Shown piece by piece: positions 9,147-18,541 of a DNA stretch of 64,000 nucleotides. Source of the stretch: Anaerolineales bacterium UBA6055 (GTDB lineage: Bacteria > Chloroflexota > Anaerolineae > Aggregatilineales > Phototrophicaceae); NCBI GenBank assembly GCA_002428985.1, contig DIYL01000051.1, positions 1-64,000 of the forward strand, in the 5' to 3' direction. The notes beneath the pieces are model-generated. The model worked only from the letters and a program-made list of their open reading frames with translations. It had not been told where the DNA came from and did no database searches. The translations under genes were made by a program, and so were the position numbers. The first letter of the stretch is position 1; the number at the start of each line of letters is the position of its first letter.

Positions 9147-10049
9147 ATGCCTGTAAAACATTTACCGGATAAAGACAATGCCCTTATCGTCGATAACATC
9201 ACAAAATATTTTCATCTACCACAACCACCCTTCTGGAAACGTATGCTCGGGGCAAAAACAGAGATTCCAGAAATTGGGGAGTTACCAACCGTTGAGGAAG
9301 GCGAAAAGAAACCTGTTATTGCTGTCGATCATGTCAGCTTCAAAATAAAGCGTGGGGAGATTTTTGGTGTACTGGGTCCAAATGGATCAGGTAAATCAAC
9401 ACTTATCCGCGTAATCTCGACCTTATTGAAGGCAGATAAAGGTCTAGCCACTGTCTTCGGGATTGATGTGAATGATGAAATGCAAGTCAAACAACTCATC
9501 AGTCGCGTATCAGTTGATGCAGCATTCTTCAAGAAACTGAGTCCAATGGAAAACTTGCTCTATGGTGCACGGCTATATGGTGTCACTGGACCCGAAGCTG
9601 AACGTAAAGCTATCGAGATCATGGGTAGACTTGGTTTAGAGAAATCCACTTACACTGAACCAATGGAAGAAATGAGCCGTGGGATGCAACAAAAAGTAGC
9701 AATTGCGCGTGCCTTCCTAACATCGCCAATTCTACTCTTACTAGACGAGCCAACAACAGGACTTGATCCACGATCAAAACGCGAAGTTCGTGCCTTTGTC
9801 GAGGAGTTACGTGACACTCATGACGCAACAATCCTCATTACAACACATGATATGGAAGAAGCAGATATTTTGTGCGACCGACTCACTGTCATACACAATG
9901 GGAAACAAGTCGCAACCGATACACCTGATGAACTCAAACGAACACTACCAAATAATGGGAAAGAACCCACCCTTGAAGATGTGTTTATGTATCTGACAGG
10001 TGAACAACTTATTGATCATGACACGGTTGAAGAACCCGAACTGACTTAA
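9147..10049 (+). CDS. ABC-2 type exporter, ATP-binding subunit (DrrA-like)
   Basis: ATPase of an ABC exporter, 300 residues. Walker A GPNGSGKST, signature SRGMQQKVAIARA (Gly-Met variant of LSGGQ seen in DrrA/CcmA-type ATPases), Walker B LLLLDEPTTGLDP and the switch TTHDMEEAD are all present. An unusual ~35-residue insert (QPPFWKRMLGAKTE...) sits between the first strand and the core. It has a near-perfect ribosome site, AAGGAGG at 9134. It is followed 12 bases later by its membrane partner and preceded by the run of small basic-protein genes. Substrate is not deducible from sequence; the neighbours are candidates. Confidence 0.9.
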   Translation: MPVKHLPDKDNALIVDNITKYFHLPQPPFWKRMLGAKTEIPEIGELPTVEEGEKKPVIAVDHVSFKIKRGEIFGVLGPNGSGKSTLIRVISTLLKADKGLATVFGIDVNDEMQVKQLISRVSVDAAFFKKLSPMENLLYGARLYGVTGPEAERKAIEIMGRLGLEKSTYTEPMEEMSRGMQQKVAIARAFLTSPILLLLDEPTTGLDPRSKREVRAFVEELRDTHDATILITTHDMEEADILCDRLTVIHNGKQVATDTPDELKRTLPNNGKEPTLEDVFMYLTGEQLIDHDTVEEPELT

Positions 10050-10061
10050 GGAGACCGTATT

Positions 10062-10916
10062 ATGCAACAAACACTCCAAAAAGGCGTTGCAACATTACGC
10101 CTTGAGCTACTCCAATCCTATGCCTTCATGGCGCGCAATTGGCATCTCACCAAACGATATTGGGGTTGGGAAGTCGTATGGTTTGTCTACTCATTGACAA
10201 GTGGTTTATCCGTTGTCTTTATCGCGCAAGGTGCAGAAGAATTAACTGGTACACCTGTCAACTTTGATGTGCAATACTTCACGATGTATCTCATTATCGG
10301 GACGCTCGTTTGGCGTTATCTTTCGAACATCTTCACCCTAACAAGTGAGGTCATTGCATGGGAACGCTGGGAAGGAACAATTGAGTACACACTCATGGCA
10401 CCTGTAGCCCGTTGGATCCACTTAGTTGGTCAGACTGGATACTCATTGATTTACAGTCTAATTACCACATTGATTATCGGGGTTGCGATGGCATTATTCT
10501 TCGAACTCGATCTGAGTAATGCTAATTTATTTGGTGCAGGTATGGTAGTTCTAGGGGGTAGCCTTTCACTCGTCGCAATTGGAATTATCGCAAGTATTCT
10601 GCCGTTGTTGTATCCAGAACGTGGTGCACAGATGACACATGTGATACAGGCATCGTTCTTGCTGATTTCTGGTGTTTACTACCCAATTACGGTCTTGCCT
10701 GAATGGATGCAAACCCTTGCTATTTTCTCACCCGTTACCTACGTCTTGGACGGAACACGCGCTGCTATTCTTGATAACGCACAGTTACCAGAGTTGATGC
10801 AGTATATTCTGCCTCTACTCGTACTTGGAATCATCGCACTACCATTAGGCATTCAAGCCTTTAAGATGGCTGAAAACTACGCTAAACGTACAGGGAAACT
10901 CAAACGCGTTGGTTAA
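10062..10916 (+). CDS. ABC-2 type exporter, membrane subunit
   Basis: 284-residue integral membrane permease with about six hydrophobic segments, the ABC2_membrane arrangement. Near residues 196-216 the SGVYYPITVLPEWMQ stretch matches the conserved ABC-2 signature region that precedes the last helices. Start ATG 10062 has AAGGAG upstream. Partner of the ATPase at 9147-10049, likely a homodimeric permease with it; role: drug, lipid or peptide export. Confidence 0.88.
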   Translation: MQQTLQKGVATLRLELLQSYAFMARNWHLTKRYWGWEVVWFVYSLTSGLSVVFIAQGAEELTGTPVNFDVQYFTMYLIIGTLVWRYLSNIFTLTSEVIAWERWEGTIEYTLMAPVARWIHLVGQTGYSLIYSLITTLIIGVAMALFFELDLSNANLFGAGMVVLGGSLSLVAIGIIASILPLLYPERGAQMTHVIQASFLLISGVYYPITVLPEWMQTLAIFSPVTYVLDGTRAAILDNAQLPELMQYILPLLVLGIIALPLGIQAFKMAENYAKRTGKLKRVG

Positions 10917-10919
10917 GAC

Positions 10920-11900
10920 TCATTTACTAACCGTCGCATCAGACGCACTTTGATCGGGCAGACTCACTTGAATCTGCCCGTCTCGAATAGCAATACTGTA
11001 CTGACGATTCGTCGCGACTTCATTGGTTTCTTGTTTGATAATCCACTCATTTAAACGAGCACAAAATTCGGCACTGAACAAAAATATCGCAGCAATCAGA
11101 TTCGTCCAGAACAGAAGCACAATACCTGTTGCAATACCGCCATATATAAACTGAAATCCGGCTAAACTCGTGAGATAATACCCGAAGCCTTCTTTTGCTA
11201 ATTGCCATCCCAACGCCCCAAACATTGCCGCAGGAAGCACCGCATCCCAATGTACATAACGAGCAGGAACAAAGCGAAATGCTAATGAAAAAATCACGAC
11301 ATCTAGACCAAATGGCAAGAATAAAATCCCTATTGTTACCCACAAACTTGGTTGGTCTAATAAGAGAATCGAGACTAACCGCAACACACCAGATGTCACA
11401 AATGATGCAAGTACCAGAATAATAAGTGTCAGGCTCATCAAGACAGCTAGAAACCTTAATCCCCAGATACTACGACCTTCCGGCACATCAAAAATCTCAT
11501 CAAGCGATGCTGTGAGGTTCGAGAACAACCCCAATGATGACCAAATAATAGCGATAATTGCAACAAACCCAAACGAACTGGCTTGTTGCAAAGACTCACC
11601 AAGTACATCTTGAATATAAGACACTGTATTTGCAGGCAGAAAGAAACTAAGACCATTCGCAATTTGCTCTTGAGCAACAGCTGGTTCAAGTAGTCCACCG
11701 ATTAATACAGCTAATAGTAGGGTCAGTGGAAATACAGAAAACAGTGAATAGAATGCGAGGGCTGCGGCTTGTCGTGAACTATACCGGCTGAAGTTTCTAA
11801 ACGCGGTAAGGAAAACGATTGGTAATTCGCGGGTGGTTACATTACGAGTAGACCACCATGCCAATAATGGTTGAAAGAGTCGTGTGATTACGTCGCGCAA
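10920..11900 (-). CDS. YihY/BrkB family inner-membrane protein
   Basis: Polytopic membrane protein of the YihY/virulence factor BrkB family (once misnamed RNase BN); physiological role unknown. 326 residues with about six membrane helices. The N-terminal FSRYSSRQAAALAFYSLFSVFPL and later FGYYLTSLAGFQFIYGGIA are family hallmarks. The start codon is TTG 11900 (no in-frame ATG nearby), with GGGAATG a few bases upstream. Convergent with the ABC permease, with only 3 bases between the stop codons. The following 287 bases (11901-12187) hold no gene. Confidence 0.85.
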   Translation of the reverse strand: MRDVITRLFQPLLAWWSTRNVTTRELPIVFLTAFRNFSRYSSRQAAALAFYSLFSVFPLTLLLAVLIGGLLEPAVAQEQIANGLSFFLPANTVSYIQDVLGESLQQASSFGFVAIIAIIWSSLGLFSNLTASLDEIFDVPEGRSIWGLRFLAVLMSLTLIILVLASFVTSGVLRLVSILLLDQPSLWVTIGILFLPFGLDVVIFSLAFRFVPARYVHWDAVLPAAMFGALGWQLAKEGFGYYLTSLAGFQFIYGGIATGIVLLFWTNLIAAIFLFSAEFCARLNEWIIKQETNEVATNRQYSIAIRDGQIQVSLPDQSASDATVSK

Positions 11901-12187
11901 GTTTACATTCCCAACTCATTTACAGTACACCTTTACCGTATCATACGCTAATGGTTTCTGCCAAGTTGCATATCATCACATTAACTATGGATTACTAAAA
12001 GGTAAAAGAATAAGCATCAGCTAACTGATTTGGCTGCATATCTCCTTCAATAAGTATACTATCCATGAGACTATGAAGGACAGAATTGAATCACTGTGCC
12101 CTTATTTTCTTTGCATCTATTTAGACTCCCGATATGCTAAAATCATGTTTCGAATCACATTAAATAATTTACAAAAAGGAGAGAGAC

Positions 12188-12562
12188 GTGTCTGACGATG
12201 CACAATTCAACCCAGCCCCAATCAAAGAAACGATTACATACAAAGACTTACAAAAGATAGATATCCGGGTCGGTACAATTGAACTCGTTGAGGATGTGCC
12301 AAAATCTGATAAGCTTGTCAGACTTACGGTTAACTTCGGTGATCATAAACGCAATATTCTAGTCGGTATGAAGCAAGAACGTGATGATCCGAAAGCAGAA
12401 GTCGAAGGAAAACAAGCACTATTTGTCGTCAATTTGGAGCCGCGTAAAATGATGGGCGAGCTATCCGAAGGTATGTTATTCGATATGGGATATGATGATG
12501 GGATTTTACCTGTTCTCGCATTACCCGAAAAATCAGTGCCGAATGGGACTCGTGTTGGCTAG
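12188..12562 (+). CDS. tRNA-binding (OB-fold) domain protein, CsaA/MetG C-terminal type
   Basis: 124-residue stand-alone tRNA-binding domain. The core DIRVGTIELVEDVPKSDKL and the later MGELSEGMLF are typical of CsaA and of the C-terminal dimerisation domain of methionyl-tRNA synthetase. CsaA is described as a chaperone-like secretion factor in Bacillus; which role applies here is unknown. Start is GTG 12188 with AAAGGAGAG upstream. It is a single-gene unit ending in a terminator hairpin. Confidence 0.85.
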   Translation: MSDDAQFNPAPIKETITYKDLQKIDIRVGTIELVEDVPKSDKLVRLTVNFGDHKRNILVGMKQERDDPKAEVEGKQALFVVNLEPRKMMGELSEGMLFDMGYDDGILPVLALPEKSVPNGTRVG

Positions 12563-12575
12563 CGCTAAAAATGCA

Positions 12576-12606
12576 AAAGACCGTGGTATTCACCACAGTC
12601 TTTAAA
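12576..12606 (+). terminator. Terminator after CsaA-like gene
   Basis: AAAGAC-GTGGT pairs with ACCAC-GTCTTT (12576-12587 with 12592-12603), one C/A mismatch, 4-nt loop, followed by TTT and AAAAATT. A second weaker hairpin (AACCTA/TAGGTT then TTTT, 12622-12644) follows, and a third at 12647-12687. Confidence 0.65.
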
Positions 12607-12646
12607 AATTTAAACATCACAACCTAGACATTACTTAGGTTTTACA

Positions 12647-12687
12647 ACGAATCGGGCAAAACTATGTTCCTATTTTACCCGATTCGT
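12647..12687 (-). terminator. Long hairpin downstream of solute-binding protein gene
   Basis: ACGAATCGGG (12647-12656) pairs perfectly with CCCGATTCGT (12678-12687), and the stem extends by AAAA/TTTT after one mismatch. It lies 20 bases beyond the stop of the minus-strand binding-protein gene at 12707. The trailing sequence on the minus strand is TTGTAAAA, so T-richness is modest. Confidence 0.6.
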
Positions 12688-12706
12688 ATGAAGATTTAAG
12701 ATATAA

Positions 12707-14440
12707 CTAGCTGACTGGTTCAAGATTAAGTAGAACAAGCAACCATGTACGATGCCAATATGCACTATTGATATATGGATTATCAACTGATGGCCAGTTT
12801 GTCCAATAGGTTTCGTTATGTGGAATACGGTGTAGCCATTGAACGATAGGAATTGATGGCAATTCTTCTAACCAAATATCCATTGCGTCAACAAACAAAT
12901 CGTTCAATGCTGGATCACTTGGATCAACTGTGGACATTTGATCGACAATCTCATCAAATTCAGCGTTTGACCAACGCCAGAATGGATTCGCAGGTGTACC
13001 GGTATCTTCAACAAAACGACTATGATAGTTACCGAGTGTCTTCCATGGATCACGAACACTACCACCATTGCCAAACAAGAATAGTTCTGCTTCACCAGTG
13101 GTCATGCGATTAAAGCTGTCAGAAGCGCTTCGGAAGCTTGCATTGAAGCCTGCTCGGCGAAGTTGTTCAACTAAAATTGGAGTGAAATCTTCAAAAATGC
13201 CAAAGATTTCGATAACCATATCAACTTGAACACCATCTTTTTCCCAGAATCCATCACCATTTAAAGCATAACCTTCAGCTTCCATCAGTTCAGCTGTGCG
13301 GTCTGGGTCAAAGGTTGTAATTTCATTTTCTTCTACAAGATCTTGTACAAGATCTGTGTATTGCTGCAATGGAATGAAATTCGGGAATGGTAGTGTTGAT
13401 GGTTCGCCTGCACCTTGATAGCCAATGTCAACCAATTGTTGTTGATTGATTGCAAAGCTAACTGCACGGCGTACGTTTACATTACCCCAAGGTTCTGCCA
13501 AGTGATTAAATCCGAGAGTAATTGGCCACCAATCAAGGTAACCATATGGTGCTTCACGCCCAGCAAATGTCGAAATATTCTCACTTTGGTTGACTGCAGC
13601 TATGATGTTAACTGGGCGGAGGTCAAGAGACGAATCCAGTTGATTAGTAATCACATTTTGTAGACGTTGTGCAGGATCAAAGAATGGTAGATAGATGACT
13701 CTCTCAACTTGTGGTAAGTCTTGGAATCCAATTTCGGATGCCCACCAGTCTGCACGAACATCCCAAATACGCTGTTGTGGCGTTGACAATGCAAGGTTAT
13801 ATGGACCTGTGTAAACGGGCCATCCCTGTTCTTCATCATAGAATGTGAATTCGGTCGGATCTTTCCCTTCCCAAACGTGGGCTGGGACAATAGGAACACC
13901 ATTATCGAAATTATGGGTAAAGAAGCTAAAGATAAAACGTGGATTAGGTGAGTTTAGTGTGATTTTTGCTGTAAGATCATCAACAACCTCAGCTGTATTG
14001 ACCCATGTTTGCATATCAACCGAGAACAACAAAGTAGGAGCATTATCTTTAAGCATATTGATTGTAAATACAAGGTCATTTGCTGTCCAAGGTGTACCAT
14101 CACTCCATGCAACACCGTCACGAATGTTTACAGTCACTTCTGTAAAGTCCTCGTTGAATTCATGGCTTTCAGCAATCCATGGGATGATGTTATCGGAATC
14201 AGCGTAAGCATTGTAGAAGTACAATGGTTCGAGCATGAAGTTGTAGCCAGTACGGGCAGCGGTATTAGGAAGATAAGGATTAAAGATATTCCAGTCATTA
14301 AGTTGTCCAGCGCAAATACCTGATTCAGCACAGTCCAGAATCAGAGTACGTTCACGGGGTACATCGGGCAAGCTATCTTGGGCGATTACAGGCAATCCCA
14401 TAATCATAAACAGTGACAGCAATAAAATCAGTTTACGCAT
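12707..14440 (-). CDS. Extracellular solute-binding protein, family 5 (peptide/oligosaccharide importer 1)
   Basis: Substrate-capturing component of an Opp/Dpp-type ABC importer, 577 residues. An N-terminal signal peptide (MRKLILLLSLFMIMGLPVIA, cleavage before QDS) has no lipobox Cys, so membrane attachment is unclear. The family-5 signature region is visible: EVTVNIRDGVAWSDGTPWTA, where the DG-W-SDG-P-TA pattern is diagnostic, and later NVRRAVSFAIN. Start ATG 14440 has AGGAGA upstream. It is the last gene behind its permeases and ATPases (14569-18541). Family members bind peptides, but many Chloroflexota and Thermotogae homologues bind oligosaccharides. Confidence 0.9.
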   Translation of the reverse strand: MRKLILLLSLFMIMGLPVIAQDSLPDVPRERTLILDCAESGICAGQLNDWNIFNPYLPNTAARTGYNFMLEPLYFYNAYADSDNIIPWIAESHEFNEDFTEVTVNIRDGVAWSDGTPWTANDLVFTINMLKDNAPTLLFSVDMQTWVNTAEVVDDLTAKITLNSPNPRFIFSFFTHNFDNGVPIVPAHVWEGKDPTEFTFYDEEQGWPVYTGPYNLALSTPQQRIWDVRADWWASEIGFQDLPQVERVIYLPFFDPAQRLQNVITNQLDSSLDLRPVNIIAAVNQSENISTFAGREAPYGYLDWWPITLGFNHLAEPWGNVNVRRAVSFAINQQQLVDIGYQGAGEPSTLPFPNFIPLQQYTDLVQDLVEENEITTFDPDRTAELMEAEGYALNGDGFWEKDGVQVDMVIEIFGIFEDFTPILVEQLRRAGFNASFRSASDSFNRMTTGEAELFLFGNGGSVRDPWKTLGNYHSRFVEDTGTPANPFWRWSNAEFDEIVDQMSTVDPSDPALNDLFVDAMDIWLEELPSIPIVQWLHRIPHNETYWTNWPSVDNPYINSAYWHRTWLLVLLNLEPVS

Positions 14441-14568
14441 TGTTTAAATCTCCTGTTTAATCATAAAATAAATAGTAGTTCACGAAACTTATTGCTTCAA
14501 ACAATTCTATTATTGACGTGTTAGACTCCTTTCAACTCAATTCATCAATATATTTTGATAAAACACAC

Positions 14569-15630
14569 CTAGGACACAACACTATTGTCTACGCGTGTTT
14601 CCAAAACATCACTAAGATCGTCCTCAACCACATTTGCGCCATCATCATATAAATAACAGGAGACGGCCTGCTTATTTTCTTGCTGATATAGTGGTGGAGG
14701 TGCGGTATGGCATTTGTCGAATACATGCGGGCAACGTGCAGTGTATTTACATCCCGTTGTTTTGACCATCACATCAGCTTCTACTGCATCCATACTATGA
14801 TCTTGCTCATCAAGCCAGTTACGACTTTCAAGACTAGGCAAAGGGATCGAATGCACAAGTTCTTGTGTGTAGGGATGTTGTGGATCTTTGATGATCTTCT
14901 CTACAGGTCCAGCTTCAGCAACGATACCGCGATATAAAACCACGATACTATCACTAACTTGGTACGCAGTCGTTAAATCATGCGTGATATATATAAATGA
15001 GATTCCAAATTCCTTATGGAGAGTATACATGTTCTCGAGGATTGATGCTCGTAAAGATGCATCAACCATCGAAACAGGTTCATCAGCAATAACTAGCTTT
15101 GGTTGCATCAACAATGTGCGAGCGACTGTAATCCGTTGTCGTTGACCACCAGATAATTGATGAGGATAACGTCCGAGTGTATCTTCGGGTCGTAAACCAA
15201 CTGCCCGCAACGCTGTTAAGATACGTTCCTCAGCTTCAGCTTTGGTCTTCGCCAGATTAAACTTCTGAATCGGCACAGTGAGAATATGATCAACTTTATA
15301 AAATGGATTATAAACAGAGAATGGATCTTGGAATACAGCTTGTACTTCGGTACGGAATTCGCGCATCTCTTCTGACTTTAAAGAACCAATATCTTTGCCT
15401 TTAAATTTTACCGAGCCAGACGTTGGTTTGTTGAATCCTAGTAATAGTTGTGCCAATGTGGTCTTACCACTACCCGATTCGCCCGCTACTGAGATAAAGA
15501 CTGGTTTATCGCCACTGATTTCAAAGGAGAAATCATCTAATGCGACATTCTCTTCACCTTTGCCACCGAAGAATCCCCCTCCACTGGTATAGACTTTACG
15601 TAAATTTGTTGCGCTAAGAAGTGGCGGCAT
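14569..15630 (-). CDS. Peptide-type ABC importer 1, ATPase (OppF/DppF-like)
   Basis: Second ATPase of the importer, 353 residues. Walker A GESGSGKTT at residues 50-58, signature LSGGQRQR at 159-166, Walker B LVIADEP, plus the C-terminal oligopeptide transporter extension with CKYTARCPHVFDKC, whose cysteines match the Fe-S-like motif of OppD/OppF-type ATPases. Start ATG 15630 overlaps the upstream ATPase gene by 17 bases, implying coupled translation. Confidence 0.92.
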   Translation of the reverse strand: MPPLLSATNLRKVYTSGGGFFGGKGEENVALDDFSFEISGDKPVFISVAGESGSGKTTLAQLLLGFNKPTSGSVKFKGKDIGSLKSEEMREFRTEVQAVFQDPFSVYNPFYKVDHILTVPIQKFNLAKTKAEAEERILTALRAVGLRPEDTLGRYPHQLSGGQRQRITVARTLLMQPKLVIADEPVSMVDASLRASILENMYTLHKEFGISFIYITHDLTTAYQVSDSIVVLYRGIVAEAGPVEKIIKDPQHPYTQELVHSIPLPSLESRNWLDEQDHSMDAVEADVMVKTTGCKYTARCPHVFDKCHTAPPPLYQQENKQAVSCYLYDDGANVVEDDLSDVLETRVDNSVVS

Positions 15631-16609
15631 TGTCTGTCATCCCCTCGGTTTCGTAAAGTAAGCAAGATACGGTGCGCCCTGCTTTAGGTGCGACACGTTT
15701 AGGAACAACCGTTGAACAATGGCTCATCGCCTGTGGACAGCGTGGATGAAATTGACATCCTGACGGTGGATCAAGCAATGAGATCGGTTGCCCCGGAATT
15801 GTCTGGAATTCACCTTTTCGTTCCAGTGATGGGATACTTGAAATCAGCAATTGGGTATATGGATGCTGCGGATTACCAAAGATTTCTTCGACAGTTCCGA
15901 CTTCAACCAGATTACCACCATACATCACACCAAGACGATCCACAAATTGCGCCATCAACCCCATATCATGTCCAACAAGAATAACACCCGCATTAAGTTG
16001 TTCCTGAAGCCGTTTAAGCGTTTGCATAATCCGCCGTTGCACAACCACATCCAATGCACTCGTAGGTTCATCGGCAATAATTACATCAGGTCTCATAGAA
16101 ATCGCAATAGCAATACAAGCCCGTTGTTTCATCCCACCGCTAAGCTCATGTGGAAATAAATCAGCAACATGAGGTTGTAATCCAACGGAATCGAGCAATT
16201 CATTAATCTCTTTACGAGTAACTTTGTTCTTCCCGATACGTCCGTGCGTTGCCATTGTCAAAATTAATTGATCCTTGATTTTCACAACGGGGTTGAGCGA
16301 GTTCATCGCCCCTTGTGGGATCATAGCAATTCTTGAGAGGCGTACATTACGCATTTCCTCAGGCGAAAGTGTCAGAATATCCGTTTCACCATTGAGAACA
16401 ATTTCACCAGATACGATGCGTCCAGGTTCCTTAATCATCCGCATGACAGAGAGTGAGGTTGTCGACTTACCACTACCCGATTCACCAACTAGGCCGAACC
16501 GTTCACCCGGATACAAATCAATAGAAACATCATTGGCGGCTTTGATAATCCCGCGACGTGTCTCGTATTCGACACTTAAATTTCGTATTTCCAACACAGG
16601 TTGCGTCAT
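15614..16609 (-). CDS. Peptide-type ABC importer 1, ATPase (OppD/DppD-like)
   Basis: First ATPase of importer 1, 331 residues. Walker A GESGSGKST at residues 42-50, signature LSGGMKQR, Walker B VIIADEPTSALD, switch VGHDMGLMAQ, and the C-terminal CQFHPRCPQAMSHC cysteine motif. Start ATG 16609 has AAGGAA seven bases upstream. It lies 20 bases downstream of the OppC-like permease gene. Confidence 0.92.
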   Translation of the reverse strand: MTQPVLEIRNLSVEYETRRGIIKAANDVSIDLYPGERFGLVGESGSGKSTTSLSVMRMIKEPGRIVSGEIVLNGETDILTLSPEEMRNVRLSRIAMIPQGAMNSLNPVVKIKDQLILTMATHGRIGKNKVTRKEINELLDSVGLQPHVADLFPHELSGGMKQRACIAIAISMRPDVIIADEPTSALDVVVQRRIMQTLKRLQEQLNAGVILVGHDMGLMAQFVDRLGVMYGGNLVEVGTVEEIFGNPQHPYTQLLISSIPSLERKGEFQTIPGQPISLLDPPSGCQFHPRCPQAMSHCSTVVPKRVAPKAGRTVSCLLYETEGMTDNAATS

Positions 16610-16628
16610 TGTGTGTTCCTTCTAACCA

Positions 16629-17492
16629 TTAAACTTGTCGCCGCAAACGAGGGTTGGCGATCTGGTCAAGTCCAGCACTAATCAAGAACAGGCTGATAAA
16701 CAGATAAACAATAAAGAAAATCGGAACGCCCCACCACCACCATAGCCCACGGATCAGTGAATTAAATGTGATAGCCCAATAAATTGTCATCCCGACAGTT
16801 GGTTCGTTTTGGGGTCCTAAACCGATGGCTTCTAGACCAATGGACGCAAGAATTGCAGCCGAAACTGAACCGACAAAACTCACCGCCAGATACGGCAATA
16901 AATTAGGGAATAACTCACGCCAGATAATCTCGACCGTATTCATCCCATTCAGTTTTGCCATTTGAACATAGGATCGTTCCCGCATACTGAGAACTTGTGC
17001 ACGAATCGTTCGTGTAGGCCACATCCACGCAAGCGAAGCAACCACCAATGCCATGACTTCAACACTAATCGCTTCTCGGATCACGGATGCAATTGAAATC
17101 AGTACAACCAATCCAGGAACCGTCAACAGTGTATCAACCACCCCTCTTACGAATGTATCAAACGTTCCGCCAACATAACCACTAGTAAAACCAAGGAATG
17201 TACCGATACCAATACCAACAACGCCAGCAATCAAACCAACACGCAATGTCATCGGAATGCCAACGACAGCTACAGCAAACAGATTCCGACCTTGGTCATC
17301 TGTACCAAATGGATATTCACCAGATGGCGGTTGCACTGGCATCCCAGATAATGGGCGAGAATCTTGTGGATCAACAAACATTGGGCCAACCAATGTGAAC
17401 AGGATCAAGCTAATGAACATCACGATCCCGATGCTCAGGCGAAGGTTTGTGCGAAACTCATGGGCTGCATTGCGAAAAAATCTCTGTAACAT
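16629..17492 (-). CDS. Peptide-type ABC importer 1, permease (OppC/DppC-like)
   Basis: Inner-membrane permease of about 287 residues with an N-terminal helix, a periplasmic stretch containing PFGTDDQGRNLFA (the OppC-type family signature), and five more helices. The EAA-type loop includes MRERSYVQMAKLNGMNTVEIIWRE, which contacts the ATPases. ATG 17492 is preferred; an upstream TTG at 17507 is also in frame. Confidence 0.9.
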   Translation of the reverse strand: MLQRFFRNAAHEFRTNLRLSIGIVMFISLILFTLVGPMFVDPQDSRPLSGMPVQPPSGEYPFGTDDQGRNLFAVAVVGIPMTLRVGLIAGVVGIGIGTFLGFTSGYVGGTFDTFVRGVVDTLLTVPGLVVLISIASVIREAISVEVMALVVASLAWMWPTRTIRAQVLSMRERSYVQMAKLNGMNTVEIIWRELFPNLLPYLAVSFVGSVSAAILASIGLEAIGLGPQNEPTVGMTIYWAITFNSLIRGLWWWWGVPIFFIVYLFISLFLISAGLDQIANPRLRRQV

Positions 17493-17530
17493 AATGCTCA
17501 CAATCAATAAATTTATTTAAGGCTTACGAT

Positions 17531-18541
17531 TTAATTGTTATCACCAACGCGAATACGCGGATCAAGAAATGGATAGATAAAGTCGATTGCCATAGTCGCC
17601 AAGCCAATAGACACGATGATGACAAACACAATGCCATAGATCAGAAAGAAGTCGGAACCTTGGATGGCTTGGAATAACAATTGTCCAATACCCGGATAGT
17701 TAAATACAACTTCGACGAGAACAGACCCCGATACAATGAAACCAAGTGATAGTGCTAATGCAGTTGCTTGAGGTAGTATCGCATTACGCATACCATACCG
17801 GAAGAAAATATCACGCGGGCGCAATCCATTGGCTTCTGCAAGGACAACGTAGTCCTCACCCATAGTCGTCACCATCATGCCCCACATACTTAATCCCCAG
17901 AACCCAACTCCGGATAGAACCATTGATAAAGCCGGTAAGGTAGCATGATGTATCACGGCAAAGTAGAACTCAGAATTCCACCCCGGTTGCATCGTCGGAG
18001 GATAAGCACCAAACAACGGGAATATCTTAAATTGAACGGCAAAGAAGTATAATAAAATCAAGCCAAGTAGATAATATGGGAATGCCGACAATGTCATAAA
18101 TGGTATGATCATCACCTGTACCCAGCGCGGTGAACCTGGCCAGGCAACCAGCGCGCCTAATAGTGTTCCCGCCGCAAATGACATTAATGTTGCCACGGTT
18201 ATCAGTCCAAGTGTCCATGGTAAAGCCTGCCCAATTAAGTCCATGACACGAGTTGGATATAAAGACAGAGAAAATCCAAAGTCAAATTGAGCGACATCGC
18301 TCATGTAGGTCAAATATTGTTCGATGAGTGGCCTATCGAGACCAAATTTTTCCTGATATGCCTCAACCATTTCGGTTAAGCCTTCAGCATTCAAGCCACC
18401 AGTTGCTGCGAGTTGACCAAGTTTTTCACGAATAGGATCACGATCGCTTGCAACACGAGGAATAAAAAAATTCAAGCTTGCAGCAGCCCAGATGACAGCC
18501 AAGAAGAGTAGGAAACGCTTTACAACAAATCTTAAATTCAT
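17531..18541 (-). CDS. Peptide-type ABC importer 1, permease (OppB/DppB-like)
   Basis: First gene of the importer 1 operon, about 336 residues. The N-terminal helix and FFIPRV motif, the later LAEANGLRPRDIFFRYGMRNA (EAA loop) and VEVVFNYPGIGQLLFQAI are OppB hallmarks. ATG 18541 is preferred over an in-frame ATG at 18559 because GGGGC lies just upstream. Gene order is oppB-oppC-oppD-oppF-binding protein, the reverse of importer 2 with respect to the binding-protein position. Confidence 0.9.
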   Translation of the reverse strand: MNLRFVVKRFLLFLAVIWAAASLNFFIPRVASDRDPIREKLGQLAATGGLNAEGLTEMVEAYQEKFGLDRPLIEQYLTYMSDVAQFDFGFSLSLYPTRVMDLIGQALPWTLGLITVATLMSFAAGTLLGALVAWPGSPRWVQVMIIPFMTLSAFPYYLLGLILLYFFAVQFKIFPLFGAYPPTMQPGWNSEFYFAVIHHATLPALSMVLSGVGFWGLSMWGMMVTTMGEDYVVLAEANGLRPRDIFFRYGMRNAILPQATALALSLGFIVSGSVLVEVVFNYPGIGQLLFQAIQGSDFFLIYGIVFVIIVSIGLATMAIDFIYPFLDPRIRVGDNN

